From a virus: 26,394 nt of DNA. Shown piece by piece: positions 6,580 through 14,502 of this stretch (the first letter of the stretch is position 1; every line of letters begins with the position of its first letter). The notes beneath the pieces are model-generated. The model did not search any database. It worked only from the letters and a program-made list of their open reading frames with translations, and was not told the DNA's origin. The stretch is taken from positions 1 to 26,394 of the IMG/VR virus record IMGVR_UViG_3300023235_000112; one strand, 5' to 3'. A program made the position numbers and the translations under genes.

Positions 6580-7247
6580 GAAGGAAGTTGAGAAAGGATG
6601 GTATGTATTGTGTTCAAACAAACGATGAATTCATCTCTCTTAAATATAGCTTCTGACAGTGCTCGGGCTGTCAATGTCGTTTCATTGACATCAACTTGTC
6701 TTTTCTTTAGGCGTTCGATAAAATTAACCAATTGAATGCTATCTTTTTCAATAGCTTCGATTATTTCCTTTCGATTTTTTTTAACGAAAGCAAGAATGAA
6801 TGTATTGATTTCGTTCGGTTTCGAAACAGCATAATCTCCCATCTTCTCATGGAAAGCTCTGCTAGCTTCATAGGTCAAAATCAAAACTGGATTTTCATCA
6901 AATGGATATCCCGAATGAACTGATGGGCTTCTAAAAATAGGATTCAAAGTTTTGAAATTCTTCTTAATCCTTCGCAATCGGACGATCTCTGGATTTTCTG
7001 ATTCCTGCAGTTCTTCGTTGATTTTCTTCTTCTTATCTTCGATAAAGATATCGTGCATCGTCCAGATAATCTTTGTTAATACTGGGTCATCTTCCACGGA
7101 AGTTTGCCAATAATTACAAAGAGTCCGGATATCTTTAAATTCTTCAAGAAATTGATCCTCTGAAATGAGAGATGGAAGGATTCCCGTTTCTAAGAATCCT
7201 TTCAAATATTTTTTGATTTTTTCCTTCTCGAAATTAATTATGTTCAT
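6576..7247 (-). CDS. Unknown protein downstream of the VWA gene
   Basis: 223 residues, mostly helical by composition, with Lys/Glu-rich helices and no recognisable motif. The ATG overlaps the end of the VWA/metallopeptidase gene by 14 bases and has only a weak GAAGA upstream, so translation probably depends on the preceding gene. This tight link makes it a candidate third member of the MoxR/VWA module rather than an independent gene. A central block (NPIFRSPSVHSGYPFDENP) is the least helical part. No membrane segment. Confidence 0.65.
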   Translation of the reverse strand: MNIINFEKEKIKKYLKGFLETGILPSLISEDQFLEEFKDIRTLCNYWQTSVEDDPVLTKIIWTMHDIFIEDKKKKINEELQESENPEIVRLRRIKKNFKTLNPIFRSPSVHSGYPFDENPVLILTYEASRAFHEKMGDYAVSKPNEINTFILAFVKKNRKEIIEAIEKDSIQLVNFIERLKKRQVDVNETTLTARALSEAIFKRDEFIVCLNTIHTILSQLPS

Positions 7248-8490
7248 TATTTTCTTCGAAGTATGTCACCAAACCAAATGGAGCTTCCCAATCCTTCTGG
7301 CCGTGAATTAACCAGATCGTGTCTACGTAGTCGGGATCACAATCTGCGAAACCACATAATCCATCAGTGAACATCAAGAATCGATCTGGTTTGATTTCGT
7401 TCTTCTTCATATGATTCCAGTTGATTCCGAAGTTAGTTCCGCCACCACCCTTGATCGTAAAATCTTCGATCCGATTACCGTTCGTTTCGTTGAAGACCAT
7501 CTGCGTTTTACTGTAGACTATATGATCGAACGTCCATACCGTAACCGTGTATTGTTTGAACTGCTGCATTATTCCAGCTACTTCCGAGAGTAAATCAGTT
7601 CCCTGTTGGATTGAAATCGAACCACTCATATCAATCGCCACGGCAACGTTAATTGCCTTTTCTGGAACAGGACCTGGCATGATCCAACCTTGGGTCCAAG
7701 ACCGACGATGTGGATTAATCCAAGAACGATGTGGTTTGAAAGCAGACTCAATCGAAGATCGAATCAATTCTCGCCAGTTTTTACGAGGTTCTTTGAGCGT
7801 TTTGATCATCCGTTTGATTTTTCCCGGTATCTGACCGGCATCACAGGTCGCTTCTGCATTCATGACCGACTGAAAAAATTCCTGCTCTGCCCTCTCAATT
7901 TCATCTGATGACATCGAAGGGAGTTTTGGGAGTGCGTCTATTTCTTCTCCAAGAGTTTCACCATCATCTTCTTCTTGTTTATTATCTTTATCATCACCTT
8001 CTTCAGGATCCATGTGCTGATCCATCGTTGATTTTTTTGGCCATTTTTCGTCTTCAATAATCTTATAGATTTCTTCGGCTGACATTTCCGCGAAACGTTC
8101 GTCATACAACCAAGAAGGCTGAATAGAACCAATGCCTTTAATACGAGTTCCGTCACCTTTGATATATTCTTCGTTCACAATATCATAGTTGATCTCATAA
8201 TCACCTGCCATATTCCAATAATCAGCGTCTCGGCCTTCTCGACGAAGGAAATGACCATGCACACAATGCTTCAATTCATGTACAAACGCGGCGACCCGAT
8301 TATCATGGGTGAGACTCTTGACAAAATCTGGATTGTAGAAGATCCGTTTATAATTCGTTGCTAAGGTTGGAATAGATTTTACCTCTACCAATGGCATTTT
8401 TGAGGCTAACAAACCGTAGAAGGGAAAATTCAACAAAAGATCAATTTTCGCATCTTCTAAGGTCTGTTTAACTGTTGGATCTGCTTTCAT
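7234..8490 (-). CDS. Metallopeptidase-like + VWA domain protein (DUF2201-type), MoxR partner
   Basis: 418 residues from the ATG that follows GGAGG by five bases; a TTG 12 bases earlier is in frame but lies on the Shine-Dalgarno itself. The N-terminal domain (about 1-140) has HELKHCVHGH at 71-80, an HExxH-like zinc-site pattern of the DUF2201 N-terminal putative metallopeptidase family. An acidic Asp/Glu linker (about 160-200) follows. The C-terminal VWA domain (about 275-418) has an intact MIDAS DMSGS near residue 285, GGGGTNF and FTDGLCG. Such proteins work with MoxR-type AAA+ ATPases, and the upstream gene is exactly that. Known bacterial pairs act as metal-dependent chaperone or remodelling systems; the target here is unknown. 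Confidence 0.85.
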   Translation of the reverse strand: MKADPTVKQTLEDAKIDLLLNFPFYGLLASKMPLVEVKSIPTLATNYKRIFYNPDFVKSLTHDNRVAAFVHELKHCVHGHFLRREGRDADYWNMAGDYEINYDIVNEEYIKGDGTRIKGIGSIQPSWLYDERFAEMSAEEIYKIIEDEKWPKKSTMDQHMDPEEGDDKDNKQEEDDGETLGEEIDALPKLPSMSSDEIERAEQEFFQSVMNAEATCDAGQIPGKIKRMIKTLKEPRKNWRELIRSSIESAFKPHRSWINPHRRSWTQGWIMPGPVPEKAINVAVAIDMSGSISIQQGTDLLSEVAGIMQQFKQYTVTVWTFDHIVYSKTQMVFNETNGNRIEDFTIKGGGGTNFGINWNHMKKNEIKPDRFLMFTDGLCGFADCDPDYVDTIWLIHGQKDWEAPFGLVTYFEENNEHN

Positions 8491-8512
8491 GATTTCCTCC
8501 AATATTACCTTT

Positions 8513-8540
8513 ATTATACACTCTTCTGGCCTTTTGTCAA
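8513..8540 (-). promoter_or_regulatory. Sigma70-type promoter of the VWA gene
   Basis: Minus strand TTGACA (8535-8540), 16-base spacer, TATAAT (8513-8518), 23 bases before the ATG at 8490. The TGA stop of the MoxR gene is inside the -35. Confidence 0.88.
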
Positions 8541-9649
8541 GACTTTCGAATATATTTGGAGATCACCGCACCATGCTTCTTAATGAAATCCGAAAAAGCT
8601 GGCATCGACTGGGCATCCAACCGAACCTTATGTTTCGACATAGCCGTCTTCACAGCCATGATCAAAATCCCAGTGCTCCCACTGAAGTTCGTTGAAATGA
8701 ACGTCAAAAAATTATCACCGAGCTTATCGTAGTCTTCTTTCATCAGTTCGCCAGCCTGTTCTGCATCATAGAACTCTTTCAGTTTGTAGCAGAGGCTCGT
8801 CGCCATGCTGTACAATATGTCAGTCCGCCTGTTTTCAATCGTCTTCACCTTACCAGTCAAAACATCAATCGGATCGGGAAGATCTTTGGTGACTTCACGA
8901 TAAGCAAGGAATTCAGTCGCCAGTCCCTGACCAACTCGACCGGCGATCAATGCCTGTTGGATACCATAAGGAAGGTCAGCCACCAAATGATCATCGATCT
9001 TTGCCCAAGAACGAGGAGTAGAAAACGTTAAACTCTTCCCAAGCTGATCATATTGTGCGAGGGCTTCCATTCCTTTGTGAGCAATGAAGCCGATGATATC
9101 TGCATGGACGTTGTTATCGAGAGCCCAATCGGTCCAATCTTCAACGTTTGGTTTAATTTCAAGGTGAGTAAACCGATCTGCCAAAGGTGCCGGAAGATCA
9201 AAATCACTACCATAGTCACCTTTTCGGTTACCTGCAGCCATACAAACCACATTTTCAGGAAGAGTGTAAGAACCAAGTTTCCGTTCTTGAATCAACTGAT
9301 ATGCAGCCGAGAGATTCGTTGGGATAGCGTGATTCATCTCGTCAAAGAAGATGATCGCTTTAGTGTCTGGATCTTTTGGAAGAAACTCTGGAAGAGCCCA
9401 GATCATAACTGCATCTTTTCCTTCGTGTTCTTTTGGAATCATTGGCATTCCACGAAGATCGATCGCGTCCATCTGTGACATGCGAATATCAATAAAAACG
9501 TAACCCAACTCTTCAGCGAGCTGTAAAAGAATCTGAGATTTACCAACCCCAGGAGGTCCCCAAACAAAGGCTGGATCCCGTATCGAAACACAATGCACGA
9601 GTGCCTGTTTAAGATCTCCAGGACGTAATGCTAATTCTAAACCTGACAT
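8537..9649 (-). CDS. MoxR-type AAA+ ATPase
   Basis: 370 residues. ATG 9649 follows AAGGAAG by six bases; a TTG two codons earlier is less likely. Walker A GPPGVGKS (31-38), a MoxR-like insert with DLRGMP near 69, Walker B IIFFDEMNHA, sensor-1 region MAAGNRKGDYG and a LADRF arginine-finger block are all intact. The order and spacing are those of the MoxR/CbbQ/RavA group. These hexameric ATPases remodel or activate protein complexes together with VWA-domain partners, and the next gene encodes one. It has its own promoter, as does the VWA gene, so the two can be made separately or together. Confidence 0.92.
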   Translation of the reverse strand: MSGLELALRPGDLKQALVHCVSIRDPAFVWGPPGVGKSQILLQLAEELGYVFIDIRMSQMDAIDLRGMPMIPKEHEGKDAVMIWALPEFLPKDPDTKAIIFFDEMNHAIPTNLSAAYQLIQERKLGSYTLPENVVCMAAGNRKGDYGSDFDLPAPLADRFTHLEIKPNVEDWTDWALDNNVHADIIGFIAHKGMEALAQYDQLGKSLTFSTPRSWAKIDDHLVADLPYGIQQALIAGRVGQGLATEFLAYREVTKDLPDPIDVLTGKVKTIENRRTDILYSMATSLCYKLKEFYDAEQAGELMKEDYDKLGDNFLTFISTNFSGSTGILIMAVKTAMSKHKVRLDAQSMPAFSDFIKKHGAVISKYIRKS

Positions 9650-9678
9650 AATCAACTTCCTTTTCCAAAGTGTATATT

Positions 9679-9707
9679 ATAGTAACACCTTCTAAACGAT
9701 TTGTCAA
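9679..9707 (-). promoter_or_regulatory. Sigma70-type promoter of the MoxR gene
   Basis: Minus strand TTGACA (9702-9707), 17-base spacer, TACTAT (9679-9684); an overlapping TATAAT at 9676-9681 would give a 20-base spacer. The -35 holds the TGA stop of the upstream gene. Confidence 0.75.
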
Positions 9708-10060
9708 CTGTTTTTTCGACCCAAAAATAAATTAAAATCATTATCACACAAGATAAGATAAGATATGATATCTGGATCGTAGGTGATAAATCGACTTGAA
9801 TCGACCAAAAAGGGGAATTCATGTTTTTTTAAGATAAGAGTTAGATCTTTGGGTGAAATCTGTTTACAGTGCTTGATCTTCACTGTCAGTGGATTTCCTA
9901 AGGCCTTTGATTTCTTTAACCATTGCGCTCCTTTTGGAGTTAGTCGCAATGGTGATCTATTCATAAAGCATTCGGTGATAAACTTCTTGTCAGAAAGTGA
10001 GGCCGGATAATCAATAACCGGCCTCACTTTTTCTAAAAAAACCTGATGGAATTTATGCAC
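9704..10060 (-). CDS. Unknown basic protein
   Basis: 118 residues from GTG 10060, which overlaps the preceding stop by 8 bases; a TTG at 10093 (129 residues) would overlap by 41 bases and lacks a Shine-Dalgarno. Lys-rich, with LTPKGAQWLKKSKALGNPL in the middle and a C-terminal ITYDPDIISYLILCDND. No family recognised. Its first codons contain a perfect 13-bp inverted repeat (9994-10030), described separately. It follows the virion block and precedes the MoxR promoter. Confidence 0.6.
   Translation of the reverse strand: MHKFHQVFLEKVRPVIDYPASLSDKKFITECFMNRSPLRLTPKGAQWLKKSKALGNPLTVKIKHCKQISPKDLTLILKKHEFPFLVDSSRFITYDPDIISYLILCDNDFNLFLGRKNS
9994..10030. terminator. Perfect 13-bp inverted repeat inside a coding region, terminator-like
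   Basis: AAAGTGAGGCCGG and CCGGCCTCACTTT flank an 11-base loop. The GC-rich stem is followed by T-runs in both directions (TTTTT on +, TTTCT on -). It lies 30 bases inside the 118-residue ORF, so it could attenuate transcription from the late block. Confidence 0.5.
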
Positions 10061-11219
10061 TTTTCTTGGTGAAAGTTTCGAATTCTTCTGCAAGTTTCTT
10101 ATATGATGTTTCGTTCAAATTATCAGGATTCTTCAAAGAATTACTTCCATGACGGGCATGAACAAGGCGTTCATCGTCCGTAGAACCACCTGATTGATTA
10201 TCTGAAGTAACAACCGGAGCGTCACGATGATCTCCTCTGTTCTCGAAATCAATGTCTTCTTCCATATTCCCGGAAAGAATCTCAAACATCCTTTCCTCGA
10301 TTTTTTCGAAGTCGTCAACTGGATTAAGTCCTTCTTCGCTTGAGATATTATCATACATTGCTGATAAACCTTCAGAGTCTTCGATGATATCGTCAATCAT
10401 GGTACCGCCTTGTTCCCAATCATTCAAAAAAGCCTGTCGATCTCTATCAGAAACGGTTTCTCTTGATTCGTCCGTCATGTTCATCGTTTCTCTCATACTG
10501 TCACGAAAGCCTTCATTCTTCTTATTTTCTTTTGTAGAAACATCTTTACAATCAATGCTAGTGTCTTCTTTGATGCCCGATGCTCGAAGAACACCATTTA
10601 TTTCTTCCTGTAGATCATCCTCATAATAAAGTTCCAATAATTCGTCTTTCATTTGATTGAATTCTCTATCAGACATGCGGTTTACCAAATCTCTTAAGGT
10701 TTCATCATCGTTATTTCTCGAGTATTTTTCGACGTATCGTTCCACGATAGATGTGAATTTTGCTGCATCTTCACGAGAAACCATCACATCTAAGTCTTCG
10801 ATGAAGTCTCCTTTTGTCTCAAATCCGGCATACTCTTCCATCATTGGTTCTTCAATTGGTTCTGATCCTAATTCACCTGGAATACCCTCATCATCCATTG
10901 GTTCAGAACCCAAGTCATCAACTGGAACTTCGGTGCCAGTAAACATATCATCGCCCATTGCATCATCGCCTGGCATCAGAGCATTGGTTGATCCTAGCCC
11001 TAGGTCAGCGTCCATAGGAGAACCGATACCATTGACACCATTCGCTGCTTGACCAGCAAGAGTCAAGATACGAGAAAGAGCGTCTGCGTCAGCCGAGTTC
11101 AATCCATCAACTGATAAGGTATAGCTTGCTTCTGATAGTTTTTTCTTGTTTTCGTTTAGATCTTCAACAACCCATCCGTCTTTGGTCATAAGCGCCTCTT
11201 TCCCTGTCATATTTTCCAT
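10053..11219 (-). CDS. Acidic virion-type protein, unknown exact role
   Basis: 388 residues from ATG 11219, six bases after GGAG; in-frame ATGs at 11222 (ATGA overlap) and 11231 are alternatives. Strongly acidic and Met/Asp/Gly-rich. An N-terminal segment SYTLSVDGLNSADADALSRI, then LTLAGQA, resembles the short beta-strand plus helix module of acidic structural-type proteins in T4-like marine phages. Residues about 70-130 are a Pro/Asp/Glu/Met linker with repeated LGSEP motifs (two GSEP copies). The C-terminal half is helical. It sits between other virion genes. Possible roles: scaffold, internal head protein, or tail-associated chaperone. No protease or enzymatic motif seen. Confidence 0.65.
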   Translation of the reverse strand: MENMTGKEALMTKDGWVVEDLNENKKKLSEASYTLSVDGLNSADADALSRILTLAGQAANGVNGIGSPMDADLGLGSTNALMPGDDAMGDDMFTGTEVPVDDLGSEPMDDEGIPGELGSEPIEEPMMEEYAGFETKGDFIEDLDVMVSREDAAKFTSIVERYVEKYSRNNDDETLRDLVNRMSDREFNQMKDELLELYYEDDLQEEINGVLRASGIKEDTSIDCKDVSTKENKKNEGFRDSMRETMNMTDESRETVSDRDRQAFLNDWEQGGTMIDDIIEDSEGLSAMYDNISSEEGLNPVDDFEKIEERMFEILSGNMEEDIDFENRGDHRDAPVVTSDNQSGGSTDDERLVHARHGSNSLKNPDNLNETSYKKLAEEFETFTKKSA

Positions 11220-11869
11220 CATATTCTCCATTTTGGGCTAGATGCCTCTGTTTCTCTAGTTGGACCCGGATCATCTTTTACCAAAGGGTCTTTAGGTGCT
11301 TCTGGGAACATTCCTTCTCCGGCGGGATAGTCGTATTTTGCATATCGATTATCAAGCTTTTCTTTTTCTGCTCTGAATACCTTAATCATTTCAGCATTAT
11401 ACTCATCACCGTAAAAATCTTCTGCTTTCACATCTTCTTCATCTTCATAAAAAGGATCATTGAGCTTAGCTTTCTTATCCTCATCAGGCATGAACATCGC
11501 TTCTTCATCTTCTTGATCTTCAATTATGTCATCTGCTTGATCTAGTAGAGGATCATGTTCGCCTCTAACTACTAAGAATTTCTCGGAAACTCTAAACAGT
11601 TGCCTAATCTCTTCTTTTAGAACTGAAGAAGGTACCGGAAAACCAACGACGATGTCCATGATCCAAATCTCCGTATTCTTAATTTCAGCGAAATCTGTCG
11701 GATTCGTTTGGAAGATGGTTTTTGACAATGGACCTACGTCCTTTAGATCATATTTTCGTAGATGGCGTTCCAGTCTATCTTGATCAACAGACTTTGGTTC
11801 GAAGGCAAATTTCAATCTGAACCGATGTTCTTTCTTCTGTCTGATTAAATAATCTTCAAGTTTCTTCAT
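11219..11869 (-). CDS. Conserved virion-type protein of T4-like phages, unknown role
   Basis: 216 residues, ATG with AAGGA upstream. The N-terminal 110 residues form a compact-looking fold: HRFRLKFAFEP, then KTIFQTNPTDF, EIWIMDIVVGFPVPSSVLKE and KFLVVRGEHDPL. The rest is an acidic tail with repeated FYxDE-type segments and a proline-rich end. A protein with this N-terminal pattern occurs in cyanophage-type genomes, where it is unassigned (recollection, not searched). The late-type element CTAAATAA lies 30 bases upstream. Its stop overlaps the next start, so it is coupled to the 388-residue protein. Confidence 0.68.
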   Translation of the reverse strand: MKKLEDYLIRQKKEHRFRLKFAFEPKSVDQDRLERHLRKYDLKDVGPLSKTIFQTNPTDFAEIKNTEIWIMDIVVGFPVPSSVLKEEIRQLFRVSEKFLVVRGEHDPLLDQADDIIEDQEDEEAMFMPDEDKKAKLNDPFYEDEEDVKAEDFYGDEYNAEMIKVFRAEKEKLDNRYAKYDYPAGEGMFPEAPKDPLVKDDPGPTRETEASSPKWRI

Positions 11870-11898
11870 TCGCTAATCCTTCAAATAAACTGTTTTTA

Positions 11899-11905
11899 TT
11901 ATTTA
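11899..11905 (-). promoter_or_regulatory. Late-type promoter core TAAATAA
   Basis: GACTAAATAATAA on the minus strand, 30 bases before ATG 11869. The TAA stop of the 164-residue gene is part of the element. Confidence 0.5.
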
Positions 11906-12397
11906 GTCATCCTCTAGGATACTGTCCCGATCATCATCGATGTATTCACCATCTCCGTCAACCGTTCGTTGTCCTATCTCTGAATTTTGCTTCTTCTCAA
12001 GTAAATCAAGACGACGTTCTTTAAGACGGAGATCAATTGCCTTCAATTTTCTTTCTACTTTGATTTTAAGTGCGGAAAGCTGCGTGTTCTTGAATCGTTC
12101 AGCTGCACTGACGATCTCCGCAGTATATTTTGTCTCTACACTCAACCCTAAATCAAAGAGATCTTTAAATGCTTCGTGTGATTCTTTTGCAATCTCATTC
12201 ATCTCCGAATCAAATTCTGGATCTTCATCGATCATCAACGCTTGGTCTAGATTTCTGTATTCTTGAAGAGCATTTTCAACCTCTTCTTCGTTAAACTCTT
12301 CTTCAGATTCATTCTCTTTTTCGTGCAAAATCTTTAGAGCTTTCTTTACTCTATCCAAGTCATTCATTCCAAGGCTTTCTGCCATTTTTTCAGTCAT
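11903..12397 (-). CDS. Candidate small terminase subunit (gp16-like)
   Basis: 164 residues from ATG 12397, six bases after AAGGA; the longer frame from 12433 would overlap the gp4 gene by 35 bases. The protein is nearly all helix: an acidic N-terminal part, then SEMNEIAKESHEAFKDLFDL, then a long helical pair AEIVSAAERFKNTQLSALKI and RKLKAIDLRLKERRLDLLEK, and an acidic tail. Length and layout (acidic head, paired central helices, acidic tail) resemble T4-type gp16, which forms a ring and presents DNA to the large terminase. There is no large terminase in the window to support this, so the call is tentative. Another helical head-assembly protein is the main alternative. Confidence 0.45.
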   Translation of the reverse strand: MTEKMAESLGMNDLDRVKKALKILHEKENESEEEFNEEEVENALQEYRNLDQALMIDEDPEFDSEMNEIAKESHEAFKDLFDLGLSVETKYTAEIVSAAERFKNTQLSALKIKVERKLKAIDLRLKERRLDLLEKKQNSEIGQRTVDGDGEYIDDDRDSILEDD

Positions 12398-12398
12398 A

Positions 12399-12830
12399 TT
12401 ATTTCCTTGCTCTTCCAAATAATCTATGTTCATGCAGTACTTCGAATTCTAATCCGGCTCTCTGACAGAATTTAATAGCCGCTTGCCATTTTGCTCTATT
12501 CATTATCAAATTAACTTTGTCCCATTTTGATTTAGCATGTTCCATCATAGTTTCTTTCAATGGTTTAATCTCGAGAAGTTTATTCTGGATTACTCCATCT
12601 TTGTTCAAATAACGTACCAAGAAATCTGGGAAATATTTCGCTGGTCTATTTTTTACTGGATTAAAATAAGGTATTGATATGACTTCTGATCCCCATTGAA
12701 TAACTTCTGGATGTTCATCTAAATAACGCATGAAAGAAGTTTCCCAACTTGAGCGACTTGTAATCTTTCCAGTGTTTAGACATTTTTTTGGGTTTTTTGG
12801 TATAAATTCATGAGTTTGATACTTAGTCAT
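12399..12830 (-). CDS. Head completion protein, gp4-like (TnsA/nuclease fold)
   Basis: 143 residues. Conserved blocks SRSSWETSFMRYLDEHP, EVIQWGSEVISIPYFNPVK and RPAKYFPDFLVRY...LLEIKPLKET match T4 gp4 and its cyanophage relatives. The D...ExK pattern (PDF, then EIK) is that of the TnsA/PD-ExK nuclease fold. gp4 acts with other head-completion proteins once DNA is packaged, before tail joining. ATG three bases after the TAA of the tube-like gene. It lies in the virion block, which supports the call. Confidence 0.85.
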   Translation of the reverse strand: MTKYQTHEFIPKNPKKCLNTGKITSRSSWETSFMRYLDEHPEVIQWGSEVISIPYFNPVKNRPAKYFPDFLVRYLNKDGVIQNKLLEIKPLKETMMEHAKSKWDKVNLIMNRAKWQAAIKFCQRAGLEFEVLHEHRLFGRARK

Positions 12831-12833
12831 CTT

Positions 12834-13829
12834 TTATCCAAATAGGTTTCTAACTGCTCGACTAACTGTATTTATCACTGAAGAAGATCGAGAACCTGTA
12901 AGAGTAGACGCCTGAGATACTGCGCCTTGCCAACTATTCGGTAAACGAGTGTTCCTCAATCGAGGAGGTAGGACTCTATTGGCTATGGTCTGGATAGCTT
13001 GGGCAGGTGATTGTCCGATAAGGCCAGCAATGGTTTCTGCGTCCTGTGCCAGCGACGTCCCCCGATTCGGGTTGGCGTCGGTTCCAGAAACGAATGAGTT
13101 ACCATTTGAAACGAATCTAACCCCGACTTTTTCTGCTATCTCTGGTGTGATTTTTTCATTGATGAGATCACGCCCTTCAAATCCTGGAAGCTGATGAGTC
13201 ACCCCTTCATATTCAAGCGTAACCGTAGTCTCTGATATGGCTTCTTCGGTGATGTCTCGTGGATCCATTTCGAAGCTTGTGATTTTTGGATGAATTAAAT
13301 TATAGACCGTAAATCTATCATTGTAGAATTCATATATGTCAAGTTGCTTGAAGAAGTATGATGTTTCTCCATCACCGTTATTAGATGTGCTTAGTCCCCA
13401 ATTCGAAGCAGATGCTTCGAACGTAGAAGAAACCGTATCATACGCCCACGACGTCGACGCATCCTTATTCTGGAAATCTCCGAAATAGAAGCGTCTATAT
13501 TCATTGAAGACTTTCAATGCAGTATTGTCAACATCATCATAATAGATGACACGAACAGATTGGTATTTGATTTTTCCGTGAACTACTCTTGGTTTGTTAT
13601 ATTGATTATAAGTCTGTGTCTCGATATCAAATTGTGGACGATCAATTGTCCTAACCATCAACGGCATTCTTTTACCGACTATGTCAGAAACGTTGGCATT
13701 AGCGTTAATGCCTCCACCTAGAATAAATTCAGCAAAGAAAAATGTTTTGGGTTTTGGACGAAGCCAGTTATCACCTGATAACCCAAAACGATATACTGCA
13801 TCAGTCGACGGACGCGGAGTCCTTGCCAT
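12834..13829 (-). CDS. Tail-tube-fold protein, gp54/gp19 family (baseplate tube initiator-like)
   Basis: 331 residues, ATG with AGGAGG nine bases upstream. The middle (about 60-215) has the gp19-like tube layout: RPQFDIETQTYNQYNKPRVV, HGKIKYQSVRVIYYDDVDN, LKVFNEYRRFYFGD and a late strand ITSFEMDPRD...TTVTLEYEG. It is longer than the true tube protein that precedes it because of a C-terminal extension (about 225-331) rich in Ala, Ser, Arg and Asn. In T4-type phages the tube-fold paralogue with an extension is the tube initiator gp54 or gp48 at the baseplate. This is inferred from order and motif only. Confidence 0.65.
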   Translation of the reverse strand: MARTPRPSTDAVYRFGLSGDNWLRPKPKTFFFAEFILGGGINANANVSDIVGKRMPLMVRTIDRPQFDIETQTYNQYNKPRVVHGKIKYQSVRVIYYDDVDNTALKVFNEYRRFYFGDFQNKDASTSWAYDTVSSTFEASASNWGLSTSNNGDGETSYFFKQLDIYEFYNDRFTVYNLIHPKITSFEMDPRDITEEAISETTVTLEYEGVTHQLPGFEGRDLINEKITPEIAEKVGVRFVSNGNSFVSGTDANPNRGTSLAQDAETIAGLIGQSPAQAIQTIANRVLPPRLRNTRLPNSWQGAVSQASTLTGSRSSSVINTVSRAVRNLFG

Positions 13830-13849
13830 TGCTGACTCCTCCTAATCTA

Positions 13850-14440
13850 TTAGTTGATCGCGTCGAGCGGTGTTGAACCTGGATCCAAGACAGTCTGACT
13901 ATCAATGTCTAGTGTTGCATTATCGAAACGAATTGTAGATGTGATAATACGTGCTTCAGATGACGTATAATCCATATCACCGAAATTCAGTGCTTGAATG
14001 AAACATCCTTCAACAAACCATTCTGAAGTAACTCCATCGACGGTGCCATCCATCGTCTGAATGTTCATTGAGAACTTATAAGAACCAGCAGCTCTTTCAC
14101 CTACCTGATTGAAATGATCGAATTGTTTCTGCTGTTGTTCTGCAAATGAACGTAGAACTGAACTATCGGTGATATCACGTACGACTAGTTCAATCGGTTG
14201 CCATTCATATTTTCCAGCGTAATATGCTCTAGAGTTATATCCATGCACGACCTGTTCTTCGAAATTAATGTTTGGAAGGCCAACAGTGTTGGTTTCCAAT
14301 GTCACCGAATTAGAAGAGTTTCCCCCTGCACCAAATTGAGAAAGAAGCACACGAAAACGGTGCTTCTGGACCGGCTGCTTCATACCGATAGCAGTGCCGT
14401 TTAATGGAACGCCAAAACGTCCGAGTGTTCTTTCTGCCAT
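13850..14440 (-). CDS. gp19: Tail tube protein, gp19-like
   Basis: 196 residues, ATG with AGGAGG six bases upstream and a late-type element 31 bases upstream. Blocks HRFRVLLSQFGAGGNSSNSV, VVHGYNSRAYYAGKYEWQPI, LVVRDITDSSV, FAEQQQKQFDHFNQ, then SEWFVEGCFIQALNFGDMDY and TIRFDNA match T4-like gp19 and its marine relatives. It forms the hexameric rings of the inner tail tube. Followed after 20 bases by the tube-fold paralogue and separated from the sheath by an accessory block, unlike T4 where 18 and 19 are adjacent. Confidence 0.92.
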   Translation of the reverse strand: MAERTLGRFGVPLNGTAIGMKQPVQKHRFRVLLSQFGAGGNSSNSVTLETNTVGLPNINFEEQVVHGYNSRAYYAGKYEWQPIELVVRDITDSSVLRSFAEQQQKQFDHFNQVGERAAGSYKFSMNIQTMDGTVDGVTSEWFVEGCFIQALNFGDMDYTSSEARIITSTIRFDNATLDIDSQTVLDPGSTPLDAIN

Positions 14441-14470
14441 GTCATCCTCCTGTGGTAGAACTTGTTATTC

Positions 14471-14477
14471 TTATTTA
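14471..14477 (-). promoter_or_regulatory. Late-type promoter core TAAATAA of the tail tube gene
   Basis: GACTAAATAAGAA on the minus strand, 31 bases before ATG 14440. Confidence 0.55.
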
Positions 14478-14502
14478 GTCTACAACAAAGGAGAATATCG
14501 AT

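Noticed and set aside
9053-9478. 141-codon + strand ORF opposite the MoxR gene
   Set aside because: Fully antisense to a gene with intact AAA+ motifs; no start signal; Cys/Phe-rich artefact composition.
10252-11052. Ser-rich + strand ORFs opposite the acidic 388-residue protein
   Set aside because: Their Ser/Ile/Phe richness is simply the complement of Asp/Glu/Met codons on the coding strand.
12433-12433. Long start for the gp16-like gene
   Set aside because: The extra 12 residues are read inside gp4, whereas ATG 12397 has a properly spaced AAGGA.
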